A stretch of 64,000 bases of DNA from Paraconiothyrium sp. Pb-2020 (GCA_022419385.1 JAJUBI010000002.1:1674001-1738000); one strand, 5' to 3'. Shown: positions 1 through 12,128, counted from the first letter of the stretch. Translations and numbers: made by a program. Notes: generated by a model not told the origin, from the sequence alone.

Positions 1-1002
1 AATTGCAGCAGGCTGGGTCGACAGAGAAAAGACGCATGACCATGTACGAACGCCACCTGTGGAAGCGAAACGAATGGGACGCACCTTTGACACTTGCCGT
101 GTGGCTCAAGCCCACAGCAGAGGTCACCGTAGATTGTACGAACGCTTGCAATACCTCGAGCAGGGCTGACAAAGATTCACTTATATTCGAATCTACTCAG
201 CCCCCACAGTCACTATCAATCCGGCCATTGTGTGGGTCACGACTGCTTTGTCCCCTTAAAGAAACCTGGTCATTAGTGATAAGGAGGCGCAGAAGCTGGA
301 CAGTAAAAGACTGGAAGCTTCTGGAGCCAGATGCGCAGACTTAAGTAAGATCCTCTGGCATCGAAGGAGACTGCTTATAAACTAAGCGAGCACAGGTCAA
401 TGCACACTTGCGCCGCTTGTGAGTGGCTTAACATCATAGGACACGTGAATGATGAGGTTGTGCCGATGCTTGATATGCTATTTGCAGTATCTCTACGAAC
501 GTTTGTTTCAGTCGATTGGAGGGGGTTGTGGGTAAGGCTGTGCGGAGGCACATTGCATCTCGCTGTCTTGTTCGTTTGGCTGCTTCCTCGTTTCTGGGCG
601 TCTGTTGCAACTGCCTATTTGGCGGGCACCTTCGGCACTCCTACATCATTCACCCATGGGTCTAGCCACTGCGCGCCAACAACTACATACGCCTGCCGAA
701 GAGGCTGCTGCACACATTCAAGATTCGCCGAAGCACAGAAGTACACATATCCTGGGCGATACCAGTTTGATTCGAACCCATCCACCCCCCACAAACCCCA
801 CGCGGGCACAGCAAAAGATCGGCTCCGGGCTTCTCTTACTCTACAATAGTCGAAATGAATATGTGGCGTTTGGGCAAAGTCATAGCGTTGTCACAGGCGC
901 TTCAGGGACATGGATTTTGTCGCGACTCCTCACATGATGCGACCAGTATAACCGAGGAGAGGCAAGAAATAAGACCAGTGTTTCAGCAGCCTAGAGATAC
1001 CG
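1..1002. other. No supported gene
   Basis: Only short overlapping open frames in several phases are present, none with a recognisable domain, signal peptide or consistent exon joins. It may contain the edge of a neighbouring gene, but nothing can be supported. Confidence 0.5.
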
Positions 1003-1776
1003 ATGCCGAAAAGCCAGGGATTTGGACGCAAAGTGTGGTCCGCATGGTCTTCGATACTGTTCAATCCCAGACCGAGAACCACAACTATGCCAGACCATCA
1101 GCTGCTAGCGTCCATTCGGAATTCGACGCATGTTATCCAGGAGGAAAGAGCGCTCTCAAAAACCGAAGATTGTCTCTTCAAGGACCAGAAAGTGTTCTTG
1201 GTTCATTCGGATGTCCCGAGCACTAGACACTTGCCGGATCTTGCGCGCCGACAATATTGTCTCTATGTCTTAGTCGACCAACAAGCTGAGATGACTGAGT
1301 TCTCTGTTATTGCAAAGCTCCTCTCCACGCTTCAACGACGGGAGGTCTACAACACCGTACGAAGAGCAAGGGCTCCATGCCTGGGAAGTGTGAAGCAATG
1401 GCATGACAATAGATGTGACTTTTCCCGTCCTCATAGCAGCCCGACAGATGGCCAACCTCTAATGTCCGAAGGCCAATTCCAAGGGGAGATCTGTGATTGG
1501 ATCAAATCTTTCGCGCGTCCAGCACCGGATAATACTAAAGATCTGGCTGAATTATTAAATGCCTGGTATGTCTCTGCGGATGCAGTTGCAGCTCTTAGAA
1601 CGCGTCATAGGTACAACGTGCAGGAAAGGACTTGGTCGACTCGGCTAGACGCCTCACGGATACACACACTTTGGGAGAAGAACGAGTTACCTCCGAGATC
1701 TGAGGCGGTATTGACTTTGATTTCCGGTTCGCCTGATGTTTTAGTGGCTGCACCGTCAGTGTCAGTGGGTATGTAG
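1003..1776 (+). CDS. Hypothetical ORF, doubtful
   Basis: An uninterrupted frame of 257 codons with no domain I recognise. The later part, from about residue 95, is the more protein-like and has a plausible alternative internal start at MTEFSV. It has no signal peptide or membrane segment and no visible motif. An overlapping frame (855-1226) covers its first third, and there is no clear exon structure. It could be a lineage-specific gene, the decayed 3' end of one, or chance. The next gene, the cupin, lies downstream on the opposite strand. Confidence 0.3.
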   Translation: MPKSQGFGRKVWSAWSSILFNPRPRTTTMPDHQLLASIRNSTHVIQEERALSKTEDCLFKDQKVFLVHSDVPSTRHLPDLARRQYCLYVLVDQQAEMTEFSVIAKLLSTLQRREVYNTVRRARAPCLGSVKQWHDNRCDFSRPHSSPTDGQPLMSEGQFQGEICDWIKSFARPAPDNTKDLAELLNAWYVSADAVAALRTRHRYNVQERTWSTRLDASRIHTLWEKNELPPRSEAVLTLISGSPDVLVAAPSVSVGM

Positions 1777-1946
1777 ACATTGTGAAGGCTTAGTGTCCAT
1801 AGAGGGGTAACTGATAGAATATTTCGCTTTTCTCATTGTTGAATCTAATACCTGTGCATGTAGTCATGATCTTTTTCTTCTTCTATCTGTACATCAATGT
1901 ATTTATTTGACCTCATATCGTTCTCATACTGAACTGTAGTGCTTCC

Positions 1947-2491
1947 CTACAACCTCGACTTCGGCTTCGTGACATCTTCCTCACGCCCCTGCAAGTTCGG
2001 GTGTGGCGTCTTTACAGGCCTCGTAACAACATAGAACGCGAAGCCCTCGGACTTGGTCGAGAACTATCACCCGTCAGCCACGTTCCCAGTCTTCGATCTG
2101 CGCTGCGAAAGAAGTAATACACACCTGGACCTTGGAATTCACATGGAAGAAAGCATAGTCGCCTGGCACGAGGTGGTGCGTTACGCCGGTAGCCTCATCC
2201 TAGATACACGTCAGTGGGCCAATGAGAATGGGGAATCGAAGGCAAGATCGAGCTTACGAGGATGTCAACTTGTCCCTGGAGGACGTACTTGGCCTCTTCG
2301 AAGGTGTAGTGTGCGGGGCGGGAAGGTCCGGCAACGATCTTGTAGAAGCCGGATGTTACGTGTGTGGGGCCGTCTGTGGTTTTTGTCCGTGTGGTGTGGA
2401 AGTCTGCTACTGTTGCGTTCTCCCCATTAGGAAGGGGGATGTGCTCGAAGCCGGCGCCCTTAACGATGGTGAGGGGGACGAGGTTGGACAT
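1947..2491 (-). CDS. Small cupin-fold protein (EutQ-like)
   Basis: Three exons (2491-2258, 2199-2125, 2063-1947) give a 141-residue protein. The joins use GTAAGC and GTGTGT donors and CTAG and ATAG acceptors, all in phase 0. The order of segments is that of a single-domain cupin: an N-terminal beta region, then SRPAHYTFEEAKYVLQGQVD, which resembles cupin motif 1 with a His and a Glu, then LVPGDYAFFHVNS, which resembles motif 2. Fungal relatives are often annotated as ethanolamine-utilisation-like cupins; they are small beta-barrels that may bind a metal, and their substrate is unknown. Without splicing the frame stops at about 98 codons, so the intron joins matter. The family call is by motif; the function is not known. 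Confidence 0.7.
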
Positions 2492-3272
2492 GGTTAGGGT
2501 TAGATGCGATGTGATTGGTCGGTTGATTACTAGTTCGGGTTTTGCTGGAGTTTGAGGAGAAATGAAATAGGTTCAATGCAAGGCTTCCAAATCCAGGGCA
2601 CAAGATATACTTATAGGGCTCCGTTAACGGTACTGCGGGGTTAGTTCGGGGTTGTGGGGACGCGAACGAGGTCTTTTATCGTGTTCGGAACCGCTACCGG
2701 TGAGGGTCCTCGGGTATGGACCCGGTCATGGTCCACAGTGCTTCAACATGACCTTCTAGAAGCTAGAGACGTGTAACGACGGGCAAATACGGTACGATAT
2801 CCTCTGATTGCGACCAAAGGCGTGATATACCTGCATGTACACCTAATCATGTACATACGTAAGTGTGCTAGGAGGCACCACAAAGGATCTTCGTTATTGG
2901 CGTTGGCTAAGTGCTTTGAACTGTCTATCACAGTTTTTTTTGCAGAAGCAGACCCGTAAGAAGCAATCGTCTCCTGGAGATTGGTTCATGTGTTTTCTTG
3001 AGCAGGTCGGAACGAGGTAAGTGCCACCGCGCTAACCACTTTGGCGGGGAAGCTTTCCTTAGCTAGGGTATGTAAACCGGCCTTACCTTCCGTTGCTCGT
3101 AGTAGCTTGCCGGACGGCAATTCTTTCTCGGTGAGACACAAATGCTTTCCAGACCTTCCGGATTATGATTACTGCATTCTACACCTAGTCGCGACGATCG
3201 CTTATCGCAAACCATCCTCTTCCCGGATTTCCATCGCGTGGGGCGTACAATAGCTACTAACTGAAAAGCAGA
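2492..3272. other. Gene-free spacer
   Basis: This lies upstream of the cupin and downstream of the hydrolase stop. It holds the cupin promoter and possibly the hydrolase 3' end. No ORF, repeat or motif here is convincing. Confidence 0.5.
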
Positions 3273-4982
3273 TTATTGACTAGTAACCGAGTCTCTCTTC
3301 TGCGTAATCATTTCAGCATCCTTCCCCTTCAATCTCGGGACCAGCTCAGACCCTTCCACATCAGCATCTTCAGGCGGCTGTGGAAGCTCTTTCTCCGGAG
3401 GAACTTCCATCTCGTCCGTGTCTCTCGCACAATACCGCTCAACAAGCTTCACTATATTCCGCAAGATACGAGATGAGAAAAGTCCCTGTCCATGATCGTA
3501 ACCCTCCAACCAGTACAGTTCTAGACCTTGCCCACTCCACTCATTCCGCTCCCAAGACTTCCGGTCTGCCCACGACCACTGTAGATCTGGTTTCGACTCG
3601 ACGGACGCTGGATCCGGCTGAGGTGCGCCTTTTGTAATATATGCAGCGATGGCTTCTGCATTCACGACGCAATCATCGCTTCCGATCACAATGGTCGTAG
3701 GGACTCTGAGAAGGTCTTCTTGCCAGAGTATGTGGCTGCGCCAGCAGAAGCGTTTTGCAAGTGTGAATGCAATGTCCGGCTCTGTTGTGGCAGCCCAAGC
3801 GATCTCTATCTCATTGGGATGCACTGGCACTCGACTTGTCGCATTGTACGCTAAGTCCGGAATGTGGAGCAGGATGGCGACGGGATCCATGAGAACAATA
3901 CGCGCCATGCGGCTTGCGAGGAAGGGGGTCTCCAGGAACAACTTCGTGAAAAATGTGCCGTAGGAATTACCCATGAAGACAAATGAGTCGATGTTCTGCT
4001 GCGTGATTATGTCGCCAATTTCGCGCACTTGGTCAGCCGGGAGGACCCCTGCTTCTGTTATGCGAGACGATATGGGAAGGACTTCGATGGCGAGGATGCC
4101 GATGTCCTTTGGTAGCATCAAGAAAAAAGGTATGTAGATGGCGAGGCCGATCCCGAGGCCGTGGATGAAAACTATGGGACGGTGTGTAGTAGATTTGTGC
4201 GGGCGGTAGAAGTAGCTGAAGTTTGGGGAGGCCGACTGTTTCGGCGCGAGAAGCGTGAGTGGACGGGGTGGAAAGGACTTCATGAACTTGACGCGCGGTT
4301 GACGATAAAAACTGAAGCCTGATGCGAGTAAAATCATTGATGAGAAGAAGTCTATGGTGCCTATTATCTGAGAACTAGTCAGTAGTTATCCTGTGGTTTG
4401 GCACAGGAATATTACCATGTAGTAGGTCAGACTTCGATGCGAGACTGAAAACTTCCGGAAGTTAAGTCGGATACTGCTTACTGGTCCCCATCCAGGCCTA
4501 ATGTTCCTCCCCAGTGTCTCTTCAACGGCTTCGACATATCCTTCTAGCTCCTCCTCGTCATCTCCCGGTGGACCTTCTCTATCGAATAATGCCCATAATA
4601 ACCATTCTTTCACGTTTTCCCTTCTCATATCTTCCAGACTTGCCCCACACATCCATTTCTTAACATAGAGCTCAATATCCGGGGTCACGGCCAAACTCCT
4701 GTCGAATAGATCCTGTCGATTCTTGCGATCTAATGACGGTGGAAATAGGGATTTTTGTTTTCGTAGATACGAGCGGTACGGTAGAAACCAAAGCAGGTAA
4801 AATAAGATTTCAATCGCACCGAGAACTTCTATCGCAATGGAGACAGGATGTGTAATCACCCTGACGCCGCCAATGGACAGTGCGAGGTAGAAGTATGCGA
4901 GGCAAATAAGGCCAAGGTAGCTGCAGAAGTATACGAGCGCTTTGATGAGGACGTACTCGAAGGTGGATCTACCGAGCAGCAT
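3273..4982 (-). CDS. Membrane-anchored alpha/beta hydrolase
   Basis: Two exons (4982-4416 and 4367-3273) are joined by a 48-bp phase-0 intron and encode 553 residues. The N-terminal ~70 residues carry two or three hydrophobic segments, so the protein is probably membrane anchored. A linker follows, then an alpha/beta-hydrolase domain with an HGLG oxyanion loop at about residue 258, a G-N-S-Y-G nucleophile elbow with Ser at about 324, an acidic SDD at about 420 and a YDHGQG His at about 481, which together make a full catalytic triad. The C-terminus is charged and disordered. The family includes fungal lipases and esterases; the substrate cannot be read. The intact triad suggests an active enzyme. 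Confidence 0.8.
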
Positions 4983-6254
4983 GGTTTAGGTGGACGTCCT
5001 TCCGGCGGATGAAGTCATGAGGCAGACGCAGGAGGCTCAGACCCGGTGTCTAGGTGTTTAACTTTGAGATTTGGCTGCTGCAGGCGCGTACATAACGTTG
5101 CCGACGTTTTGTGGACGTGTTTCGTCTATAATAAGCTAGAGTGGGATGGTGAGGTGGCTGATGTTTGAAAATGGTGACGGTGGTCGTGATTCGTCAATGG
5201 GGGTTTCTGATTTGCACGCACATCCCCATTCGTTTTCGATTTGGTTGATGCGACATTTAAAACCTGGGATGGTAGATTCCTTCGGTTCTTAATGCCTGGT
5301 GCAAGATGCATCGCCTTTCCGTTTGTAGATGCACACGCGGGAATGGGTATTTTAGCGATGAATTCCGAAGTTTCAGCTCAGTACCGGTACCGGTAGGCGG
5401 TCGTTTAGCGTGCGTGACATGTGCCACTGTTACATCTTGCTTAAATACCCACTTCTCTAGCTACGAACGCAGATTTTCGAAATGCTGAAACCCATATATT
5501 GTGACTGTCACCAGTATTGGGATGCTGGCCGAGGCCATAGGACGTAATATGATGGCATGTGCATGCTTCCACGTCCAAGGACATACCTAGGTACATCAAA
5601 TTGCCAGCGGAAGTGCAACACTATTACGAAGAGGAAGTTGAACTTATAGTGCAAAGTAACAGAAGTGAGGGCGACCCGAGCTTCGACGGTCGAACTGCTT
5701 ATTGCTCGACTGGTCGGTAAGCCGTTTTATCTGGTATGCCATGGTTTTTAATTCTTTTTATTTTCTACTTTTTTACTTTTCAAAATAAAGACATCTTCAG
5801 TGTTTTGGTTGTCTTCGTCATGACCCACTAGTGTAAGAATATGATGGAATGTAGATGTGCAAGCTTATGCATCGGTGACTTGTTCTTCTTACTTGGTTGA
5901 CGTAATTACAGTGGCACAAATATAATAGTAAGTGGCGATTTGTTCATGCATAGATACTTCGGCACCATCAATCAATGCTCTCATAACGCTAACTCCAAAT
6001 TATATTAAACTTGTTTTGTTGTATACCCTCGCCAATCTAGGCTCAACAGAGTTGCTGCCATCAAGGGACTGACATGCCTTAAAGCAGAAGCAGTAATCTC
6101 AAGAACCATATGAGAGTGTTCGAAAATGAGTATTTCTGCGTCCGATGTGACCTCCTATGGCTCTTCTCGTCAAGAAGAGAAGAAAGCTCAGAGTCGTGGA
6201 CCCACGCAACGTCGTGGCGGATTTCCTGCATAGAATTGAAGATATACGGCTTTT
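4983..6254. other. Gene-free spacer
   Basis: About 1.3 kb between the 5' end of the hydrolase and the 3' end of the oxidase. It contains T-rich stretches near 5750-5790 and only short unsupported frames. No tRNA, repeat or clear regulatory site was seen. Confidence 0.5.
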
Positions 6255-7613
6255 TCATAATTTCGCCTTGTCTTCCAAATAGTCGTTCAAATCCGGCCTG
6301 TTTCCATTTCGAGGGCTTTCACCGAATTCCTTCGCCGCGCGCTCTTTCAAATCAGCCTCGTTCTTCCACTTCCACGCTCTGTCCTTCTCTTCTCCGTTAC
6401 TCTTCCCGTCCAGCACGTTCAGCAAATACTTTCCTGCATTCGGCATGAACTTGTAGGAATGAAAACTTCCACCGACTGCAATGTACAGATTCTTCAATCG
6501 ATCGTCTGGATGTCGTGACAGTATCCAGTCTTCGGTCGGCGTGACGGCATCATAGCAGATCCGCCAGCGATCGGGGCTTCGTGTCTTGGTCCACCCTGGG
6601 ATACTATTCTTGATGACTCTTTCGCTCTGCTGAATGAGTCTTGCTGGAACTTGCATCTGGTTCCTCTTACTTGGTGCGTTGATGCGCCGCCCAGTTCTGG
6701 TGGTGATGGTATTCGTGAATTCGGTCTTGAGGTCGTTGACCTTCAGAGTTGGTATGTGATAGTAAGGAGGGATGATGTCAACTTCGCCACCAATGACTAT
6801 GATGGGAAGCTTCGTATCCATCATATGATTCGCTTCTTCTTCGCTGAGATCGTAGTACGCTGACAAACGGCCGACGGCTGTAACCTGCCGCTCGATTCGA
6901 TTCTCTTCTACAATTTTGAGTTTGTCTTCGACCGGTGCGAGCAGGCTTGTGCTCCAGGCTCCGGCTGCGAGGACGATTTTGTCTGCCTTGAGTATTGTTC
7001 CATCTTGCAACCTCCCACCCTCCAAGGTCGTGCCATCATCACAGAACAGAAAATCTTCCACCTCGCCGGTAACCCGTTTCACGCCTCGACTTTCCGCGAC
7101 CCTCAGATAGGCCTTCGTCGCTTTCGCCGCATTTACCCACCCCGCCTCGGGGTTGAAATACCCCTTCCCCAATTTCTCGCCATCTAGGCCTTTCAAAATC
7201 TCATGGTCCTTGATTAATTCATCCGCGTTGACATCTTTTACGACATTGGATCCCCTGTTCTCAAAGGTCTTGCGGACTCCGTCTCGAAAGTGCCGACTTT
7301 GCCTAGGACCATCAAATACCGTCCAGCCTGCTTTATGGAAGTGACCCTGGATTTCCATATTCCAGAACCAGAAATGAATAGCTTCGTTGGCCAAATTGCA
7401 GTATAACGGTGAAGCGTAGTCGGTTCGGATAATCCGATTGATGTCTATTGCCGCAGCATTTTTGTCTGCTACAGGGTCGTCCGGCGACCAGCGGTCGACT
7501 ATTGTGATCTTAGAGGCGTCGGTGTAGGTTTTTGAGGCGTGTACGGCGAGGGAGGTGCCGAAGGTGCCCGCGCCGATAATCAGAAGGCTTGGTTCATGCT
7601 CTTCCTGTGCCAT
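6255..7613 (-). CDS. FAD-dependent amine/fructosyl-amino-acid oxidase, peroxisomal
   Basis: A single exon of 452 residues, the usual size for the DAO/monomeric sarcosine oxidase and fructosyl-amino-acid oxidase family. The N-terminus has the FAD dinucleotide fold GAGTFG (residues 14-19) and DINRIIRTDYASPLY, which is typical of fructosyl-amino-acid and saccharopine-type oxidases. The segment RICYDAVTPTEDWILSRHP has Cys353 at the place where this family attaches FAD covalently. The protein ends in A-K-L, a PTS1 signal, so it should act in peroxisomes, oxidising a secondary amine or glycated amino acid with release of H2O2. The exact substrate (sarcosine, pipecolate, fructosyl amino acid) is unresolved. 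There is no sign of damage. Confidence 0.88.
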   Translation of the reverse strand: MAQEEHEPSLLIIGAGTFGTSLAVHASKTYTDASKITIVDRWSPDDPVADKNAAAIDINRIIRTDYASPLYCNLANEAIHFWFWNMEIQGHFHKAGWTVFDGPRQSRHFRDGVRKTFENRGSNVVKDVNADELIKDHEILKGLDGEKLGKGYFNPEAGWVNAAKATKAYLRVAESRGVKRVTGEVEDFLFCDDGTTLEGGRLQDGTILKADKIVLAAGAWSTSLLAPVEDKLKIVEENRIERQVTAVGRLSAYYDLSEEEANHMMDTKLPIIVIGGEVDIIPPYYHIPTLKVNDLKTEFTNTITTRTGRRINAPSKRNQMQVPARLIQQSERVIKNSIPGWTKTRSPDRWRICYDAVTPTEDWILSRHPDDRLKNLYIAVGGSFHSYKFMPNAGKYLLNVLDGKSNGEEKDRAWKWKNEADLKERAAKEFGESPRNGNRPDLNDYLEDKAKL

Positions 7614-8340
7614 TGCCGATAATGCTCTCTATTCGCAAAATTCTGCATACTTCTTGTACATTCCCAAAGGTGGGGACGACCCATACTGAAATGTTCTGCG
7701 TTGATCTGGCTAGCCCCGCACCATGGTGCGGATCCGGCGTGTGGAGGTGATCGATCTTCGTTCCATATCGAGTACGCGGAGATCGCTCCGCAAGTTGTGG
7801 ATCGACGTCCGTAATTCTGTCTAACACAACCGATATACCACAGTCATTAACCATCAGCTTTCCTAAATCTGTAGGTTGATAAAAAGCTCGAGCAAACGTT
7901 TCGTCGAGGATACTCGGTGAACTTCATCCCACTCATACTGCTTGTTCCAATTAAAGAATTAATCCGTAGGCGGCGCAACGCATGTGCATCGCTTGGAATG
8001 AAACAGACTGGAGCACAGACTTCCTTTATGTGCTAGAAAGAGTTAAATGAATATCCTGATTTCCCTTGTTAGATCATGATCATGCTTTTACAATTCGGAT
8101 TCGAGGACATCCGTTGGTAATCTTTTGAACATTGTTAGGCACCTTAGGTCGGTTTGTAATCTTCCGTTTGCTATTAAGGGAGCCACAACACTCTGGCTCC
8201 AAGAATGTCCTTTAGTAGCGCCACTATACAATCAAGCTTATATGATATGTTCATTTTGGGGGCTGGCCATTCCTTACTCACGTGGTATTTGCTCTCCGTG
8301 GCATGCAGATCCTGAAAGCTTTGAATATGCATATTGCCAA
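7614..8340. other. Gene-free spacer, oxidase upstream region
   Basis: This holds the oxidase promoter. A minus-strand frame at 7594-7854 overlaps the oxidase start in another phase and shows no domain. A plus-strand frame at 8125-8418 runs antisense into the exchanger relic. Neither is supported. Confidence 0.5.
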
Positions 8341-9644
8341 TTATTTCTCGATATAAAAAGCTGCGAGGGCAATGATGATAAAGACTTTGATCAGGAGCGC
8401 ACCGGTGAGCCTAAGTGACACATCAGTAAATCGAACAAGGAGAAGTGAAAGCTTACATACCAATTAGACTTGCCATCCTGTACCACGTAAATGACGATGA
8501 TCACGGATGCAAAAGTGCGGCTATTGAAAAGTCCTGAAACCCCAGTGTCATCCCGTCGATCCCCATGCACCACGCCAGAATAGATCGGCCCAGCGTAAGC
8601 GTAACACTTAAATACATCGCGTCCTGCTTGGCGACCTCGATGGACATAGGATCGAATCCCAGCAGTGGTAGGATGATAAGTCCTAAGAACGACTGCGATA
8701 TGTCGTGTTGAAGAAGACCTTGCATGCTGTCAGTGGCAAACTGTGTGTTAAACGCCACGAAGACCACGGAAAGGGTAAGTGTGACAAGAACACCCGAAAG
8801 GGAAAGTGTCGGAATATTGATCTCATCATTATCGTCGTCATTGTTTTGTTGATGGTTGGAACGTTTAGCGTTTGCTGTACCCCTAGTGGCTGTAGCGGTT
8901 GTAGCTTCGATCAGAGAGATATGCGTGGCAAGGCCTCTGTCACTCGAAGGCTTTCTCTTTACAGCTTTAGGGGAAGGCTCCCTGAATGTTGATCTGTGAT
9001 TTCGAAGCTGGAATATCAACCATAAGATATAAGAGATCAATATAATACGGACGTCCCTCGGGATTGAGATACGATACCTTTCGCAGGGGTGTTTGCCATT
9101 AGATGTGCGGCGGTCGGAATGATTAGACTGGCGACAGCCAACAAGAGCAGCATGCTAGTGGTCCGAGCCATATCTTTGTTGAAAAATGTTCGAAACGATC
9201 ATAACCTCCTAGGAGGAAGCTAGAGCCAGTGGTAAGCAGGAGGTTTCGAGAAAATGTTTCCAAGCAGGGATAGCTTCAAGATGTCGATCTGTCGACTCTT
9301 AGGTAAGAATATGGACATGTTAAGCTGCACAGCATTGCTGAAACACCGCGCCAGTAGTTGTGGTGGAGATGCGGGACGAGCTCTTACGTGAATGTCATAT
9401 TCAGCAATGCGCTGATCTTATCGCCTGCTCTATATCCAAGTTCTCCCGTTGCAAATGCCAGCAACGTTGCGGAGGGAACTAATGCAACAAAATTCACAAC
9501 CAAAACTGCGATCGGATTGATATGCGTATAATTGACGGCAAACCCCACAGGTACCAGTGGTAACAAAAGATTCGTCCAGTTGCCAATAATAGCTCTAATC
9601 TGGTCCTGGGCTGGTATGCGACGCTTCAAAGCGCGCTCTTGCAA
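8341..9644 (-). pseudogene. Decayed CAX-type Ca2+/H+ exchanger
   Basis: Pieces in different frames line up in the order of a vacuolar cation/proton exchanger: VNFVALVPSATLLAFATGEL and LLNMTF at about 9400-9560; after an intron, NAVQLNMS and DILKLSLLGNIFS; then NLLLTTGSSFLLGGYDRFEH; then SYILWLIFQLRNH; then SFLGLIILPLLGF; and finally DGKSNW joined across an intron to LTGALLIKVFIIIALAAF and a stop at 8341. The frame breaks by about one base at three places: an extra base near 9244, a missing base near 9045, and a missing base in the T-run at 8527-8530. A short hydrophobic stretch also seems missing after LTLGRSI. The 5' end is uncertain; a further shift near 9660 would extend it. I treat it as a pseudogene unless the indels are sequencing errors. 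Confidence 0.72.
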
Positions 9645-10672
9645 TTCTTCCCGGCTGATCCCGGATCTTCACCTTCGGGGTCTTGATGTGTTCTTGTAGT
9701 GATTTTCTTGACCCATGGTGCTCGTTTCATTGCCTGCATGGTTTCTACGATCGGAGCTGGGAACAACCCATTATCGTCTTTACGTTTTGCATGTTTACTT
9801 TCGTGTTTCTGTCCCGTATTTCTTCTTTCAAAAAATGTGCCCGAGAAAGTTTTGATTTCTCAATCATGCTCAAGGGCTCTGTATGTTTCTGCGGCTCGGT
9901 GTGAGCGCGAGGCAACCTAGTCTGTGGATCGATATGACTTCAGACATGATGAGATTTGGTTGTTGGACTCTTTGTTGTGAGCGGCATTTTCTAATTCTTG
10001 TGTCTCCTGCGATCTAGCCCTCGAGAATGGATTGTAAATTGTGCCCGCACCAGGCGCAGAGGCGACACGATGCGCCTGCCTACGGATGGCATATTCAGAG
10101 ATGTCAGCCAGGCGTGATGATCCCTGTGAGGAACTGGCGACTTACGCATGATTTCTGCTGTGCTTTACAATACTCCGATTGAGAACGTAAGGAAGAGAAC
10201 TCTTCGGCTTGACAAGGCTGAGGCACTGTGTGCGGGGGCTGGACGACCATGTGGCTGTCGTGTAATCTCACACACAACCTCGATTAACGTCGGCTTGCTG
10301 GGCTGTAATGGCGTGCGACATAGGGCAGAGCATGCCACCCAGGTGGTACGATACGAGTGCGGTATTTGAGCTGCGATGAATCTCCTATTTGCTAAGAGGC
10401 TTCTCGTGTGTTGGGGGTGAAGGCGCGAGTAAGCGCAGCAAGCGCGACAGTTCGGACAGCCTATGCTCCAATCAGAAAAGTCGAGTACCAATCAAGTGTA
10501 AAAACCCTAGCACAACAAAACACACAAGCGAGTACATCGCGGCTTCTCACCGAGATCGATATACTGCTTTATTTCGGGGTTCACGCATGTCAATCCTCTT
10601 CATTCCGCCCTCACCAGCCCAACGCAGCCACTCGACCTTCACTTCCCCGACGAGCTCATATCTACAGACCCC
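9645..10672. other. Gene-free spacer
   Basis: The first ~150 bp, read on the minus strand, may hold the lost N-terminus of the exchanger relic (a segment reading APIVETMQAMKRAPWVKK). The remainder has only short mutually overlapping frames. Confidence 0.4.
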
Positions 10673-12128
10673 TTAAACCACACCCCTCGCCCTTGCCGGA
10701 TCCTCAAACGGATTCACTGGCTCCCAGATCCCAATGTCGGATCTTCCGCGCACTTCATCCGCCCATCTCTGGTTACCCACATCTCCTACGTCGTTCTCCC
10801 GCTCATCCACCGTCGTATCAGCTGGGAGAGATGTGCTCACTGCGGCTTCGAGATTCTCATGCTCGCTGCCACCATGGACGAGAGATGACGTCCTCAGTTG
10901 TTGGAGGCGTACATTGGCAGCATATGTTTGCTGCGCGACGCGGGTTGCATTAGCGGCGCGATGAATGCCGAGGAGGGTAAGAACCACATATATCAACGCC
11001 CTGGATCCTTAGTTCTCAGCCTCAGGTGTCCGCCGGACTGTTGTGAAAGGAGCACTTACACACATCCGCACGTAATCGCAATGCCCGCCCTAGCTTCCAA
11101 ACACCCGATCCTAGTCCATCCTTGCTTCCTAATCTGTGCTCCTCTTGCTCCACCAACGAAGCAAACGTTCCAGTCTTCTAATGGCTTTTGCAGCCTCTCC
11201 CAGTTCGCGGGTTTCTGTGGCCCATACCAATCCACAATCAACGACCCGTTGAAATAAAGATACCACAACAGATCCAACATCTGCCAGAAACCCGCATACA
11301 AGGCCATGCGTAGACTGACTGAGAAAAAGCTGAAGTGCCTGTAGAACATGCTGCCGGCCATGACGAGCGTGCAGATGGGCAGGACTAGGCTGTAAAGGAC
11401 TATGAAACTGTCCTTGCGTTAAATAATTCCACATCCCCTTATAGTGTGATAACGTACCCCTTTTTGTCCGGAGAGCCGAAGTTCCCTACCCATTCGGCCT
11501 TCTTTCCAGCAGCCTTGTCATGATGCGTGTAAACGATGAAGGGAGGACTCAGTGCCTGCTCTAGGTAATCGAGGTCATTTGTGTGAGGGCGCTGACAGGC
11601 CTCGGTCCATTTCCCATACTGTAGCAGGCTGGCGAGAATGTATGTTCCGATCCAGAGCTGGGCGGCGGCGAGGAGGAGGGACAGGCATTGGAAGTGCGCT
11701 GCGAAGCGAGATATACCTGAGGTAGTAGGGTTAGTAGTAATTACTCAGTTGCATGTCGGAACACTCTAGGTCAACTCAAGAGGCCATGTGTAGATCAGAG
11801 GCAGAAATCCGCAGCGGAAAGCATGACTGGAAATAACCTGCAGCACCCAGTGATATCACTTACCTGTCCACTGTGTCGACCCAGCGGCAGCCCAGAGACT
11901 CTTCAGGTAGGAAGGTCGTTGATTCACTGGGGGCGTCATTGTGGATATGCACCGTGTGCGCGTTGGAGTTTGGAATCTGTATAGTGTACCCCAGGCTGAC
12001 TTAAAGTAGAGTGAAATTTGATTCTGTGCAAGCTGGCGCTCCAGTGCGTAGCGTGTGTGGTAATAGGGTTCGCCCCTGAGTAGGTGAGCTAAGGTACCGT
12101 GGATGGAGGTGGATTGTTGGGAACCCAT
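10673..12128 (-). CDS. Multi-pass membrane protein, unknown function
   Basis: Four exons (12128-11864, 11716-11458, 11407-11060, 11000-10673) read through to 399 residues with consistent phases. About four hydrophobic helices are visible: around CLSLLLAAAQLWIGTYILA, FIVLYSLVLPICTLVMAG, the MALYAGFWQMLDLLWYLYF stretch, and IAITCGCVALIYVVLTLLG. The C-terminal ~85 residues are polar and acidic, probably cytosolic. No family is recognised. The start is uncertain: MGSQQS at 12128 is used here, an internal MTPPV at 11939 is possible, and an upstream exon ending GAYIEYY with a GTATGT donor (about 12239) could add one more helix. Confidence 0.6.

Noticed and set aside
760..800. GGTTCGAATC on the minus strand, resembling a tRNA B box
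   Set aside because: The flanking bases do not form a T-stem and no acceptor or anticodon arm can be drawn.
8125..8418. A 97-codon plus ORF
   Set aside because: It is antisense to the last exon of the exchanger relic, which is clearly homologous to a protein family on the other strand.
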